64,000 nucleotides of DNA from an uncultured Eubacteriales bacterium (GCA_900316205.1 ONBX01000023.1:1-64000); one strand, 5' to 3'. Positions 1 through 7,688 are shown, counted from the stretch's first letter. Numbers and translations: made by a program. The notes: generated from the letters alone by a model not told the origin.

Positions 1-97
1 CATCTTTTGTCTCTTGGGGCTTGACTTTTAATAGTTAGTCTTCACAATCCCCCCATGCGTGTCCAAGCTTGGCCGCACAGGTTTGTCTACAGTCTGA

Positions 98-127
98 AAC
101 GCACGCCCGCGAGGGCGTGCGTTTTTT
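98..127 (+). terminator. Intrinsic terminator of a gene upstream of the window
   Basis: A 10-bp GC-rich stem (ACGCACGCCC with GGGCGTGCGT, loop GCGA) is followed on the + strand by six T. The T-run is on the + strand, so it best ends transcription entering from before base 1. It may also help end the aminotransferase mRNA from the other side, where only a short T-run is available. Confidence 0.7.
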
Positions 128-140
128 ACGGAGTCAGGTT

Positions 141-1325
141 TCAGCAGAGGCCGTATTCCTCCGCCAGCTTCCGGAAGGCGGGTATGGAGCGGCGGATCTG
201 ATCCGCGGAGACGCAGTAGGCGATGCGGACATAGCCGGGGACGCCGAAATCATCGCTGGGGACCAGGAGCAGCTCATACTTCTTGGCCCGCTCGGCAAAG
301 GCCTTGGCGTCGGGCTCCGGGGTCTTCATGAAGAGGTAGAAGGCGCCGTCAGGATACACGCAGTCAAAGCCCAGCTCCTTGAGGCCGTTGTAGAGCAGGT
401 CCCGGTTCACCTTGTACAGGGACACATCGGAGGTCTTGTCGATGCACTTTTCGATGACCCGCTGCATCAGACTGGGGGCGTTGACGAAGCCGCAGACCCG
501 GCCGCCGCCGCAGATGGCGGCAAAGACGGTGGCGGCGTCCTCCATCCGTGTGCTCACAGCCAGATAGCCGATGCGCTCGCCCGGCAGGGAGAGGGACTTG
601 CTGTAGGAGTAATCCAGAATGGCGTTGTCGTAGAAGCGCAGGATGCTGGGGACGGGCTGTCCGTCATAGACCAGCTCCCGGTAGGGCTCGTCGGAGACCA
701 GGTAGATGGGGTGGCCGAAGCGCAGCTCCGCCGCGTGGAGGATGCCGCAGAGCTTTTTCAGGCTCTCCTCGGACAAAACCACGCCGGAGGGGTTGTTGGG
801 GGTGTTCACGATGACCAGCTTGGTCTTTTCCGTGATGCTCTGCTCCAGGGCCTTAAGATCCGGCTGCAGATCCGCCAGCGGGGGCACCGTTACCAGCTTC
901 CCGCCCACGCCCTCGGTGAACATGCGGTATTCGGGGAAGAAGGGGGCAAAGGCGATGACCTCCTCGCCGGGGAGCACAAGGGCGTGCAGGCAGATGGCAA
1001 GACCAGCCGCCGCGCCGCAGGTGACGTAGATGAGATCCTCCCGGGCGGGAAGGGAGAAGCGCTCCTGCAGGTCCTTTGCAATGGTCCTGCGCAGGCTGGG
1101 CAGACCGGCGGCCGCGGTGTAGCCGTGGAGGGACGTGCTGTCCAGACTCAGCAGCTCCCGGATGGCCTCCTCCACGCAGGGGGGTGCCGGCACGCTGGGA
1201 TTGCCGAGGCTGAAGTCGAAGACCTGATCCGCGCCGATCTCCGCCTTGCGCCTTGCGCCGTAGGCGGCCAGCTCGCGGATGCAGCTTTTGCTGATGCCGA
1301 AACCGAGGATCTTTTCTGGAAGCAT
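141..1325 (-). CDS. PLP-dependent class I/II aminotransferase
   Basis: This 394-aa protein is a fold-type I aminotransferase that would move an amino group between an amino acid and a 2-oxo acid in the cytosol using pyridoxal phosphate. Visible landmarks are the N-terminal SLGNPS segment, NTPNNPSG (about 174-181), SDEPY (Asp212, pyridine nitrogen) and the Schiff-base lysine in YSKSLSLPGERIGY (Lys243). Length is normal for aspartate/aromatic-type aminotransferases; the substrate cannot be read from the sequence. The open frame runs 59 codons further upstream, but ATG at 1325 is preceded by a good AGGGAGAG site and a strong promoter sits only about 50 bp upstream, so the longer form is unlikely. 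It diverges from the galactokinase-family gene. Confidence 0.9.
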   Translation of the reverse strand: MLPEKILGFGISKSCIRELAAYGARRKAEIGADQVFDFSLGNPSVPAPPCVEEAIRELLSLDSTSLHGYTAAAGLPSLRRTIAKDLQERFSLPAREDLIYVTCGAAAGLAICLHALVLPGEEVIAFAPFFPEYRMFTEGVGGKLVTVPPLADLQPDLKALEQSITEKTKLVIVNTPNNPSGVVLSEESLKKLCGILHAAELRFGHPIYLVSDEPYRELVYDGQPVPSILRFYDNAILDYSYSKSLSLPGERIGYLAVSTRMEDAATVFAAICGGGRVCGFVNAPSLMQRVIEKCIDKTSDVSLYKVNRDLLYNGLKELGFDCVYPDGAFYLFMKTPEPDAKAFAERAKKYELLLVPSDDFGVPGYVRIAYCVSADQIRRSIPAFRKLAEEYGLC

Positions 1326-1373
1326 AACAAAACTCTCCCTTTCCTGTAATCTGATTTGCCTGTTCTTATCCAT

Positions 1374-1402
1374 ATTATACGGCCCGCGTATGGAAATGGC
1401 AA
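1374..1402 (-). promoter_or_regulatory. Sigma-A promoter of the aminotransferase gene
   Basis: On the minus strand TTGCCA (1402-1397), a 17-bp spacer and a perfect TATAAT (1379-1374) lie about 50 bp before the ATG at 1325. Confidence 0.75.
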
Positions 1403-1451
1403 GGCCTTTGTTTCCTGTGCAAAAAATCCCTGGAAAACAATGGATTTCCGA

Positions 1452-1480
1452 TTGACTTTGAACTGCCCATGGTTTATTCT
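1452..1480 (+). promoter_or_regulatory. Sigma-A promoter of the galactokinase-family gene
   Basis: TTGACT (1452-1457), a 17-bp spacer and TATTCT (1475-1480). The predicted start near 1487 lies only about 25 nt before the GGGGGAG ribosome binding site, which supports the GTG start at 1523 and rules out an undetected N-terminal extension. Confidence 0.7.
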
Positions 1481-1522
1481 GATAAAAAGTGATGGAGAGC
1501 ATGCGGAGAACAGGGGGAGCTT

Positions 1523-2605
1523 GTGAAGAAAAACTTCAGCGTTTCCGGCAGAACGGAGCTTGCCGGCAATCATACCGACCATCAGAACGGAAGGATCCTG
1601 GCCTCCACGGTCCATATGGGCGTGACTGCCAAGGTCGAGGGGAACAGCAGCGACATGATCCGGGTCAAGACCCAGGGCTACGGGCTGCTGGAGGTGCAGC
1701 TGAACCAGCTGAGCGTGCGGCCCAGGGAGTTCGGCTCCCCCATCGCCCTGATCCGGGGCGTGGCGGCGTCCTTCAAGGACCTGGGACTCAGCATCGGCGG
1801 CTTTGACGCGGAGCTCCGAAGCACCCTGCCTGTGGGTGTGGGCCTTTCCTCTTCGGCGGCCTTTTCGGTGCTGGTGGGGCGGATCCTGAACGAGCTTTAT
1901 AACGAGAACAAGGTGGATCCCGTGGTCATCGCCAAGACGGCCCAGGAGGCGGAAAACCGCTTCTTCGGCAAGCCCTGCGGGCTCATGAGTCAACTGGTCT
2001 GCGCCCTGGGCGGCACCGTGTATGTGGACTTCAAGACCCGGGAGATCCAGCGACTGGAGGCGGATTTCTCCGCCATGGGTCTCACCATGTGCCTCACGGA
2101 GACCGGCGGCAGCCACGCGGGCCTGGACAGCTCCTATGCCCGCATCCCGGCGGACATGACCTATATCGCCAACCTCTTCGACAAGGGCGTGCTGGCGGAT
2201 GTGGACCCGGCGGAATTCAGGGCCAAGGGCTGGGATCCGGCCAACCGTCCCGTGCGCCGGGCCATGCACTTCTTCGATGAGAACGAGCGTGTCCCCCTGA
2301 TGCGGGACGCCCTGAAAAACGGGGACGGGGAGACCTATATGCGCCTCATGAACGAGTCCGGCCGCTCCTCGGAAAAGCTGCTGAACAACATCATCACCAG
2401 CGCCACCGGGGACACCAAGCTGGCCGAGGGCTTGAGCCGGAGCCGGGAGCTGCTGGAAGGCCGCGGCGCCTGGCGGGTCCACGGCGGCGGCTTTGCCGGC
2501 TGTGTCCAGGCCCTGATGCCTTCCGATTATTTCGAGACCTACAAGGAAGGCATGGAAAAGACCTTCGGCCCCGGCTCCTGCCGGGAGATCCGCCTGGTGG
2601 GATAA
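1523..2605 (+). CDS. Galactokinase-family GHMP kinase, short N terminus
   Basis: GHMP-superfamily sugar kinase, 360 aa. The galactokinase signature appears as GRTELAGNHTDH (residues 9-20), with Asn where classical GalK has Glu in GEHTDY. The ATP-binding loop is PVGVGLSSSAAF and the C-terminal motif III is RVHGGGFAGCVQ. Classical galactokinases carry some 20-60 residues before the signature; here there are eight, and an in-frame stop at 1490-1492 excludes a longer form. The GTG start at 1523 follows GGGGGAG. The expected reaction is ATP-dependent phosphorylation of galactose or a related sugar to the 1-phosphate, but the changed signature and short N terminus leave the substrate open. No galT or galE lies nearby. 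Confidence 0.85.
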   Translation: MKKNFSVSGRTELAGNHTDHQNGRILASTVHMGVTAKVEGNSSDMIRVKTQGYGLLEVQLNQLSVRPREFGSPIALIRGVAASFKDLGLSIGGFDAELRSTLPVGVGLSSSAAFSVLVGRILNELYNENKVDPVVIAKTAQEAENRFFGKPCGLMSQLVCALGGTVYVDFKTREIQRLEADFSAMGLTMCLTETGGSHAGLDSSYARIPADMTYIANLFDKGVLADVDPAEFRAKGWDPANRPVRRAMHFFDENERVPLMRDALKNGDGETYMRLMNESGRSSEKLLNNIITSATGDTKLAEGLSRSRELLEGRGAWRVHGGGFAGCVQALMPSDYFETYKEGMEKTFGPGSCREIRLVG

Positions 2606-2612
2606 AAGAAAT

Positions 2613-2780
2613 AAGCGCGCTGCAAAATGCAGGAACCTGTCATTCCGAACCAGTGACCGACGTCACTGGTGTGGGAATCCGCATTTCTCTATGCAGGAAA
2701 ACGGATTGTACCCGCAGGGCAGACCCCACGACCAGTTTGCGAACTGGTCTCGCAATGACAGTGCATTTTGCAGCGCGCTT
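2613..2780. repeat. 168-bp element with 19-bp terminal inverted repeats
   Basis: The ends AAGCGCGCTGCAAAATGCA (2613-2631) and its exact reverse complement (2762-2780) bound a segment with further internal palindromes such as CCAGTGACCGACGTCACTGG. No gene is present. The architecture resembles a MITE or compound REP element sitting between convergent genes. Confidence 0.6.
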
Positions 2781-2786
2781 TTTGCG

Positions 2787-2833
2787 TTCAGAGCTTTGCG
2801 TTTTTCTCAAAACGCAAAGCTCTGAATGTTTTT
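2787..2833 (+). terminator. Terminator hairpin between convergent genes
   Basis: An 18-bp stem (TTCAGAGCTTTGCGTTTT with its complement, 2787-2826) is followed by TGTTTTT on the + strand. It would end galactokinase-family transcription and touches the stop codon of the carboxypeptidase-like gene opposite. Confidence 0.65.
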
Positions 2834-3647
2834 ACGCCAAGCGGCCATTATCGGGGACGTAGACCGCGTCCGGATCGTAGAGGGAGATGAACTCCTCCAG
2901 GCAGAGATCGTGCTCGACCATGAATTTGGCGGCTTCCACGCCCACATAGCGGAAATGGGCGTGGGGGCAGGAGACGCCGTACCAGGGGGCCTTTTCGGCG
3001 GGGTAGCGGAAGATAAAGCCGTAGTCCGCGCAGTGCTCCATCAGCCAGGCGTAGAGCTCGGAATCGAAGATCTCCGGGTCCTCAAACTGATACTCATAGT
3101 TGGCGGCATGGCCGATGGTGTCGGTAAAGTCAATGGCAAGGCCGGTCTGATGCTCACTCACGCCGGGACCCTGGAAGCTGCGGGCGGTGAGCACGGGGTC
3201 ATAGTTGCAGACCCAAAGGGTGGTCAGATACATATTCTCCAGCCACTCGGTGTTCAGGTAGGCCCGGGCAACATAGATGGAGTAGCCGGCGGCCCTGGCG
3301 TCTGCCATGAGGGTGGCGGCCGCTTCCTGAATCCGCTCATCGATGCCGATGCCCTCCAGATTGCCCCGCTGGCAGGTGATCCAGCCCCGGGAGTTATAGG
3401 AGTTGCAGAGGGTGAATTCCCAGCTGTGGATGTCCACATCGGGCAGGGGGTCCGAGATCTCCGGGACAGTGGGCTTTTCCGTGGATACCGGCGGCAGCGT
3501 GGGCTCCGGTGTTTCGGTGGTCTCCGGCTCCGCCGCGGTCTCCTCCGTCGCCGCCTCCTGGGCGGATGCGGCGGGGGCGGGGATCGCCAGGATGCAGACG
3601 ACCATCAGCAGCGCGGCCAGAAGGCCCGCAAGGATACGGTTCTTCAT
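2832..3647 (-). CDS. VanY-like D,D-carboxypeptidase paralogue lacking the catalytic Glu
   Basis: Secreted peptidase-M15-family protein, 271 aa. A signal peptide (about 1-29) precedes a Pro/Thr/Glu-rich linker (30-70) and the M15 domain. Zinc ligands expected for VanY are present: SEHQTGLAID gives His166 and Asp173, and HFRYVG gives His231. The family's catalytic Glu, three residues before the last His (NETWH in the paralogue just upstream), is replaced by Pro228 in CPHAH, and the Trp is also lost. Zinc binding may persist but hydrolysis is doubtful. ATG at 3647 follows TAAGGAGGATGCC; the longer frame starting at 3671 has no such site. It is co-transcribed 10 bp downstream of its intact paralogue, which suggests duplication and divergence. 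Confidence 0.85.
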   Translation of the reverse strand: MKNRILAGLLAALLMVVCILAIPAPAASAQEAATEETAAEPETTETPEPTLPPVSTEKPTVPEISDPLPDVDIHSWEFTLCNSYNSRGWITCQRGNLEGIGIDERIQEAAATLMADARAAGYSIYVARAYLNTEWLENMYLTTLWVCNYDPVLTARSFQGPGVSEHQTGLAIDFTDTIGHAANYEYQFEDPEIFDSELYAWLMEHCADYGFIFRYPAEKAPWYGVSCPHAHFRYVGVEAAKFMVEHDLCLEEFISLYDPDAVYVPDNGRLA

Positions 3648-3657
3648 GGCATCCTCC

Positions 3658-4617
3658 TTACTCCACGCCATAGAGGCTCAAAAACTCCTCCAGGACCAGG
3701 TTGTTGTCGGTCATGTAGCGGGCGGCCTCCAGTCCCACATAGCGGAAGTGCCAGGTCTCGTTCATGACGCCGGTGACGTCCTCCTTCCCTGCGGGGAAGC
3801 GCTGTACGAAGCCGTATTCCGCGCAGTGGGCCAGCAGCCATTCCACAGTGTCGCTCTTCACGATATCGGCGCTCTTGATCTCATAGTACCGGTCGGTGAT
3901 GTCGCAGCAGAGGGCCAGCTGGTGCTCACTGCAGCCGGCGGGCATGGTGATGTAGTGGCCGGCGCCGTCCTTGCCGTCGGTGATGCCGTTGTTCTGGCAG
4001 ACCCGGGTGAAGTTTGCGGCCTGGTCGCCGTAGCTGCGGTAGCCGGAGGACAGGAAGATGGGCAGGCCCGCGTCCTTGCAGCCCCGACCCATGGCGATCA
4101 GCGCCTCGGCAATGCGGAGGTCCACCGGGCAGCGGTTGCCGTTGTAGGAGGTCTGAATGTCGGTCTCGTCCAGAGTCTGGTGCAGGTAAGCCAGCTGCTC
4201 CGGCTCATACTGGCCGATGGAGTGGTCGCCGTTGACCAGGGTGAACTCCCAGCTGGTCACGTCCACGTCGGGCGGCTGGGGCAGCCCCTTGGCCGCGGCG
4301 TTGGCCAGGGCCTTGCCGTAGGGGGAGTTGGGGTCCACCGTGGGGACCGGCTCCTCGGTGGGCTGAGCCTCCTGGGCGGGGGCGGTGATGACGCCCTGCT
4401 CCGGCTGGACGGCGGGCGTCTCGGCCTGAGGATCGGAAGCAACGGGGATCTCCTCCTGGGCGGGGGCTTCCGCGGCCTCGGCAGGGGCGGCGGTGTCGGC
4501 GGCCTGGGCGGGAGCGCGCAGCTCCTCATACCCGGCGATCTGCAGATAAGAATAGGCGGCGAAGATCATAAAGACCAGAAAGGCCAGAATGACCCGCGTG
4601 CCGCGGCTGTAACGCAT
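3658..4617 (-). CDS. VanY-like D-alanyl-D-alanine carboxypeptidase (M15)
   Basis: This 319-aa envelope protein would trim the terminal D-Ala of peptidoglycan peptides. One N-terminal membrane segment (about 8-27, more like an anchor than a cleaved signal) is followed by an Ala/Pro/Glu-rich linker to about 115 and the M15 domain. The complete active site is visible: GCSEHQLALCCDI (His232, Asp239) and NETWHFRYVG (catalytic Glu287, zinc His290). ATG at 4617 follows CCGGGAGGAAACTGCC; the long upstream frame crosses the promoter and a repeat and was dropped. It is the first gene of a two-gene operon with the degenerate paralogue. No vanHAX-type genes are nearby, so housekeeping wall trimming is likelier than glycopeptide resistance. 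Confidence 0.9.
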   Translation of the reverse strand: MRYSRGTRVILAFLVFMIFAAYSYLQIAGYEELRAPAQAADTAAPAEAAEAPAQEEIPVASDPQAETPAVQPEQGVITAPAQEAQPTEEPVPTVDPNSPYGKALANAAAKGLPQPPDVDVTSWEFTLVNGDHSIGQYEPEQLAYLHQTLDETDIQTSYNGNRCPVDLRIAEALIAMGRGCKDAGLPIFLSSGYRSYGDQAANFTRVCQNNGITDGKDGAGHYITMPAGCSEHQLALCCDITDRYYEIKSADIVKSDTVEWLLAHCAEYGFVQRFPAGKEDVTGVMNETWHFRYVGLEAARYMTDNNLVLEEFLSLYGVE

Positions 4618-4651
4618 GGCAGTTTCCTCCCGGAAGATTTTTGTACAGTAT

Positions 4652-4680
4652 ATCTTATCATTTTGCGCCACGGGGGTCAA
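4652..4680 (-). promoter_or_regulatory. Probable promoter of the carboxypeptidase pair
   Basis: Minus strand TTGACC (4680-4675), 17-bp spacer and TAAGAT (4657-4652), about 35 bp before the ATG at 4617. The -10 matches only four of six positions. Confidence 0.45.
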
Positions 4681-4734
4681 CACCCTTTTTTGGCCATGGG
4701 CCGCGCAGATAGGAAGCCTTCGGAAAACACGAAG

Positions 4735-4905
4735 AAGGAGGCGCACCCTTGCCTCCCCTGTGTAAGGGGAGGTGTCGCGGCGCGTTCTCACGCCAGCGCC
4801 GTGACGGAGGGGTTGTGGCCCTCGTGCGCAGCGCCTTCCCCTCTCAGGCGCTTTCGCGCCAGCTCTCCCCACGCGATCGCGCGGGGAGAGCCAGGCGGAC
4901 TTGTT
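4735..4905. repeat. Dispersed palindromic intergenic repeat
   Basis: Several nested palindromes (for example CCTCCCCTGTGTAAGGGGAGG, and GAGCTGGCGCG-type arms near 4850-4905) fill the space between divergent genes. Related blocks recur near 19.4, 22.1, 39.2-39.6 and 49.4 kb. No coding potential is seen. Confidence 0.6.
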
Positions 4906-4924
4906 TTTTGGCCGGCAGTACCTC

Positions 4925-4954
4925 TTGCCAGAGGCGCCGGTGCTCTGATATAAT
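4925..4954 (+). promoter_or_regulatory. Sigma-A promoter of the metallo-hydrolase gene
   Basis: TTGCCA (4925-4930), 18-bp spacer and a perfect TATAAT (4949-4954). It is followed by TAGGAGG (4971-4977) and ATG at 4986. Confidence 0.7.
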
Positions 4955-4985
4955 GGGAACATATACAACATAGGAGGAGATCGCC

Positions 4986-5597
4986 ATGAAGATCACCTGG
5001 TATGCCCATTCCTGCTTTCTGGTGGAGACGGAGGACGGCTCCGCAGTGCTGGACCCCTATGCTCCGGGCAGCGTGCCCGGGCTCAGCCTGCCGCCGCTGG
5101 AGGCGGATCTGGTGCTGTGCAGCCACGAGCACAGCGACCACAACTTCCGCCGGGGCGTGAAGCGCAGCGGGAAAGAGGCAAAGCTGCACATCGAAAGGAT
5201 CGAAAGCTTCCACGATGAAAAGCAGGGCGCGCTCCGGGGACCCAATACCATCCACGTGCTGGAGGCTGAGGGCCTGCGCGTCGTGCACCTGGGGGACCTG
5301 GGCCACATGCTCAGCGACGAGCAGATCGCCGCCCTGGGCCGTGTGGATATCCTGCTGATCCCCGTAGGCGGCTACTTCACCATCGGACCGGAGCAGGCCG
5401 CGGCGCTGGCGGAGCGGCTGCAGCCGAGCATCACGGTGCCCATGCACTACCGGGGCGCGGGCTTTGGCTATGAGGTCATCGGCCCGGTGGAGGACTTCCT
5501 CTGCCGCCGGGACAAGGTGCTGCGCCTGGAGACCAATGTCCTCCGCCCCGAGGAGCTGGAGACGCCGGTAACAGTGGTCCTCCGCTGCCCGGTATGA
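4986..5597 (+). CDS. MBL-fold metal-dependent hydrolase (UlaG-like)
   Basis: This 203-aa cytosolic protein has the metallo-beta-lactamase fold of the UlaG/RomA group. HSCFLVE near the N terminus and the metal-binding SHEHSDHN (about residues 46-53) are clear. HLGDLGH and the C-terminal PMHYRGAG supply further likely ligands. It has no signal peptide. Start and ribosome binding site (TAGGAGG) are unambiguous, and it is transcribed alone from its own promoter. Substrate is unknown: family members act on lactones, phosphodiesters and N-acylphosphatidylethanolamine-like compounds, and neighbours give no hint. Confidence 0.85.
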   Translation: MKITWYAHSCFLVETEDGSAVLDPYAPGSVPGLSLPPLEADLVLCSHEHSDHNFRRGVKRSGKEAKLHIERIESFHDEKQGALRGPNTIHVLEAEGLRVVHLGDLGHMLSDEQIAALGRVDILLIPVGGYFTIGPEQAAALAERLQPSITVPMHYRGAGFGYEVIGPVEDFLCRRDKVLRLETNVLRPEELETPVTVVLRCPV

Positions 5598-5653
5598 GAG
5601 AAAAGTGAAAAGGGAAGAGCATATTGCAAGATGCGCACATCCCGGTAGTTACC

Positions 5654-5680
5654 GTAGGGGAGGGCCTTGCGCCCTCCCGG
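5654..5680 (+). repeat. REP-like palindrome with GTAG head
   Basis: GTAG is directly followed by a GGGAGGGC/GCCCTCCC palindrome. The same design recurs at 9050, 9218, 12727, 12911, 36942, 39297, 39690 and 47725. A longer related palindrome lies at 5771-5814 and ends in CTAC. Confidence 0.6.
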
Positions 5681-5705
5681 CGGAAGCAGGCTTTTATAGC
5701 AAGAA

Positions 5706-5746
5706 ATGTTCGGCGAATTCGTACAATCTGCGAGTTCGCCGAACAT
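5706..5746. repeat. Long perfect-arm hairpin, family member 1
   Basis: Arms ATGTTCGGCGAATTCG and CGAGTTCGCCGAACAT (one G-T pair) enclose TACAATCTG. The same hairpin occurs in opposite orientation at 12962-13002, and a changed version at 39622-39662. The rest of 5598-5873 holds only repeat sequence. Confidence 0.65.
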
Positions 5747-5873
5747 ATATTATGATAGTGCATGATGCTGCCGGGAGGGGACATACCCGCAGGGCACGCA
5801 GAGCCCCTCCCCTACGTGCGGACCAAGGTCTCCGCTTATTGTTTGTGTATTGCAGCATGCCCGTTTTCACGTT

Positions 5874-6875
5874 TCACTGTTTTTTCCCGGCCAGGAAGCT
5901 TAGCTCATTTCCCGCCTCGTCCCGCAGCAGATAGCAGCGGATCCGCCCGTCCGGCTCGTAGACCGTGTCCACCCACAGACCCTCGCCCAGCCAGTCGCAG
6001 ATCCGGTAGCCCCGGTCCAGGTCCTCGAAGGGTCCTTCGGCGCCGCCCTCCCACTGGAGGACGCCGTTGGTATCGCAGATCCCCCGGAGGAGAAGCCCCT
6101 CGTTCACGGGCAGCAGCTCCGGATCTCCCGTGTGCTCCGGCAGGGCATAGACCAGGTCCTCCCCGCCGCTGAAGCTGCGGGCCACAAGGCTTCCCGCAAA
6201 ACCGTACCAGATCCGATCCTCCAGCACCAGGGGCGGCGAGGCCCCCTCCGGACTGAGAATGAACTCCCGGCCGTTTTCATTCCGATAAAGGATCCGGCCG
6301 CTGTCGGCCTCCCGGTAGAGGATGCCCTCTCCCATGGGCCAGAGGAAGGAGCAGGGCCCCTCCAGCACAAGGGTGTCGAAATTCCGGGCCATGTCCAGGG
6401 CCTGGCCGCGGCCCGCCTCGTCGCAGTAGTACAGCAGGCCGCCCCGGGCGGTCAGGCAGCTGCAGGGCCCCCGGCGCATCAGCTGCCGCTCGCCGCCCTC
6501 CGCCGAAACCCGCTCCATGGCGCCGGTGTCCCGGTTGATGTAGCAGAGCCAGCCGTCCACATAGCACAGATACTCCGGCACGCAGCCCTCCGCCAGCACC
6601 CGGAAGCCGGAGAGCTTCCCGTCCTTCCAGGTGTAGCGGGCCAGCACCGGCTTCCAGTCCCGGTCGAAATCATAGCAGTAGAGGCTGCCCTCCCGGTAAA
6701 GCACCCGGTTGGCGTTCAGCACCCTGGCCATGGCCTGGCTTTCCTCTAGACTCAGGCTGATGGGGGCGAGCCGCTCTCCCGCTGGCGCGCCGCCGCCCGT
6801 GCTGTCCGCGGCTTCCCGGCCGCAGCCTGCCAGAAGCAGCAGCAGAAGCAGCAGCGGAAGCATTCGTTTTTTCAT
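5874..6875 (-). CDS. Lipoprotein with DUF5050-like repeat region
   Basis: This 333-aa exported lipoprotein has a Leu-rich signal peptide ending in LLLLAGC, which puts the lipidated Cys at 18. After a short Gly/Ser/Pro linker, the body is made of repeated short strands with aromatic and Gly-rich turns (patterns like LYCYDFDR, LCYINRDTG, LLYYCDEAG, ILYREADSG), as expected for a beta-propeller-like or DUF5050-type domain. No catalytic motif is recognised. ATG at 6875 follows a G-rich site (AGGGGG). It diverges from the barnase-like lipoprotein with back-to-back promoters only 5 bp apart, so the two may be co-regulated. Function unknown. Confidence 0.75.
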   Translation of the reverse strand: MKKRMLPLLLLLLLLAGCGREAADSTGGGAPAGERLAPISLSLEESQAMARVLNANRVLYREGSLYCYDFDRDWKPVLARYTWKDGKLSGFRVLAEGCVPEYLCYVDGWLCYINRDTGAMERVSAEGGERQLMRRGPCSCLTARGGLLYYCDEAGRGQALDMARNFDTLVLEGPCSFLWPMGEGILYREADSGRILYRNENGREFILSPEGASPPLVLEDRIWYGFAGSLVARSFSGGEDLVYALPEHTGDPELLPVNEGLLLRGICDTNGVLQWEGGAEGPFEDLDRGYRICDWLGEGLWVDTVYEPDGRIRCYLLRDEAGNELSFLAGKKQ

Positions 6876-6905
6876 GCCGGCGGCACCCCCTTTCTTGATA
6901 AGGGA

Positions 6906-6934
6906 ATTGTATCACAAGAAACGGGTCCCGGCAA
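6906..6934 (-). promoter_or_regulatory. Sigma-A promoter, left arm of a divergent pair
   Basis: Minus strand TTGCCG (6934-6929), 17-bp spacer, TACAAT (6911-6906), about 30 bp upstream of the lipoprotein start at 6875. Confidence 0.7.
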
Positions 6935-6938
6935 TCCC

Positions 6939-6967
6939 TTGCAGAGCGCCATCCTTCGTGGTACAAT
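6939..6967 (+). promoter_or_regulatory. Sigma-A promoter, right arm of a divergent pair
   Basis: TTGCAG (6939-6944), 17-bp spacer and TACAAT (6962-6967). Its -35 lies 5 bp from the -35 of the opposite promoter, and both -10 hexamers are identical. Confidence 0.7.
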
Positions 6968-6994
6968 AAACCGAACAAATCCCCGAAAGGAAGA

Positions 6995-7585
6995 ATGAGC
7001 ATGGGCAAAGGAAGAAAAAGTCTTGCGCTGCTGCTGATCCTGGCGCTGCTGGCCTCGCTGCTGACGGGCTGCGCGGTCACCCCCGTGAGCGAGGCGTCGA
7101 CGCCGGAAAGCCAGAGTGAGTTCCCGCCGTTCTCGGAGGAGCTGCTCCTGCTGCCGGAGGATGAAGCGACCGGGGAGACAGACCCGGCGGCGGACACGGC
7201 CCCGGCGGAAGATCCGGCGCCCACGGCGGACGCCGCTCCGGATGAGGACGGCAGCTATACCACCAAGGAGGACGTCCTTGCCTATCTCATCGCTTACGGC
7301 CACTTGCCCCCGAACTTCATCACCAAGAACGAGGCCCGCGCTGCCGGCTGGGAAGGCGGCAGCCTGGAACGCTACTGTCCCGGCAAGTGCATCGGGGGCG
7401 ACCGCTTCGGCAACCGGGAGGGTCTGCTGCCCTCCGCCAAGGGCCGGGTCTGGACCGAGTGTGACATCAACACCCTGGGCAAAAAGTCTCGGGGGGCCGA
7501 GCGCATGGTCTTTTCCAACGACGGCCTGATCTACTATACCGGGGACCACTACGAGAGCTTTGAGCTGCTCTACGGCGAGCCCTGA
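6995..7585 (+). CDS. Barnase-type ribonuclease as a lipoprotein
   Basis: This 196-aa protein has a signal peptide with lipobox LLTGC (Cys26), a Glu/Asp/Pro/Ala-rich linker (about 30-86) and a C-terminal N1/T1-family RNase domain like barnase (about 88-196). The match is close: YGHLPPNFITKNEA, PGKCIGGDRFGNREG, VWTECDIN and LIYYTGDHY. Counterparts of the barnase catalytic and binding residues are all present: Lys131 (K27), Arg141 (R59), Glu155 (E73), Arg170 (R87) and His185 (H102). The enzyme should cleave RNA after G outside the membrane. ATG 6995 or 7001 may be used; AAAGGAAG lies just before. No barstar-like inhibitor gene is in the window. Classical barnases are secreted free, so tethering by a lipid is unusual. 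Confidence 0.88.
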   Translation: MSMGKGRKSLALLLILALLASLLTGCAVTPVSEASTPESQSEFPPFSEELLLLPEDEATGETDPAADTAPAEDPAPTADAAPDEDGSYTTKEDVLAYLIAYGHLPPNFITKNEARAAGWEGGSLERYCPGKCIGGDRFGNREGLLPSAKGRVWTECDINTLGKKSRGAERMVFSNDGLIYYTGDHYESFELLYGEP

Positions 7586-7592
7586 AAAACGC

Positions 7593-7627
7593 GATCCCGC
7601 CCCAGATCCGGAGGCGGGACCATTTTT
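7593..7627 (+). terminator. Terminator of the barnase-like gene
   Basis: GATCCCGCC pairs with GGCGGGACC (one mismatch) around CCAGATCCGGA-type loop sequence, followed by ATTTTTG. Confidence 0.65.
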
Positions 7628-7636
7628 GCCGCCGCT

Positions 7637-7656
7637 TTCGACAAAATTCGACAAAA
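7637..7656 (+). promoter_or_regulatory. Two tandem Spo0A boxes
   Basis: TTCGACAAAA occurs twice head to tail with no gap (7637-7646, 7647-7656). This is the exact inverse of the Spo0A-box consensus TTTGTCGAA. They lie about 210 bp upstream of spo0A. Confidence 0.7.
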
Positions 7657-7679
7657 GTCAGCCGCGGGAAAGAAAGATC

Positions 7680-7688
7680 TTTGTCGAA
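7680..7688 (+). promoter_or_regulatory. Spo0A box
   Basis: TTTGTCGAA, a perfect 0A box, lies about 180 bp before spo0A. A weaker TTGTCAAA follows at 7701-7708. Confidence 0.65.

Noticed and set aside
3658..4617. Glycopeptide-resistance cluster around the VanY-like genes
   Set aside because: No vanH, vanA/B ligase, vanX or vanRS genes are adjacent; such carboxypeptidases are common housekeeping proteins.
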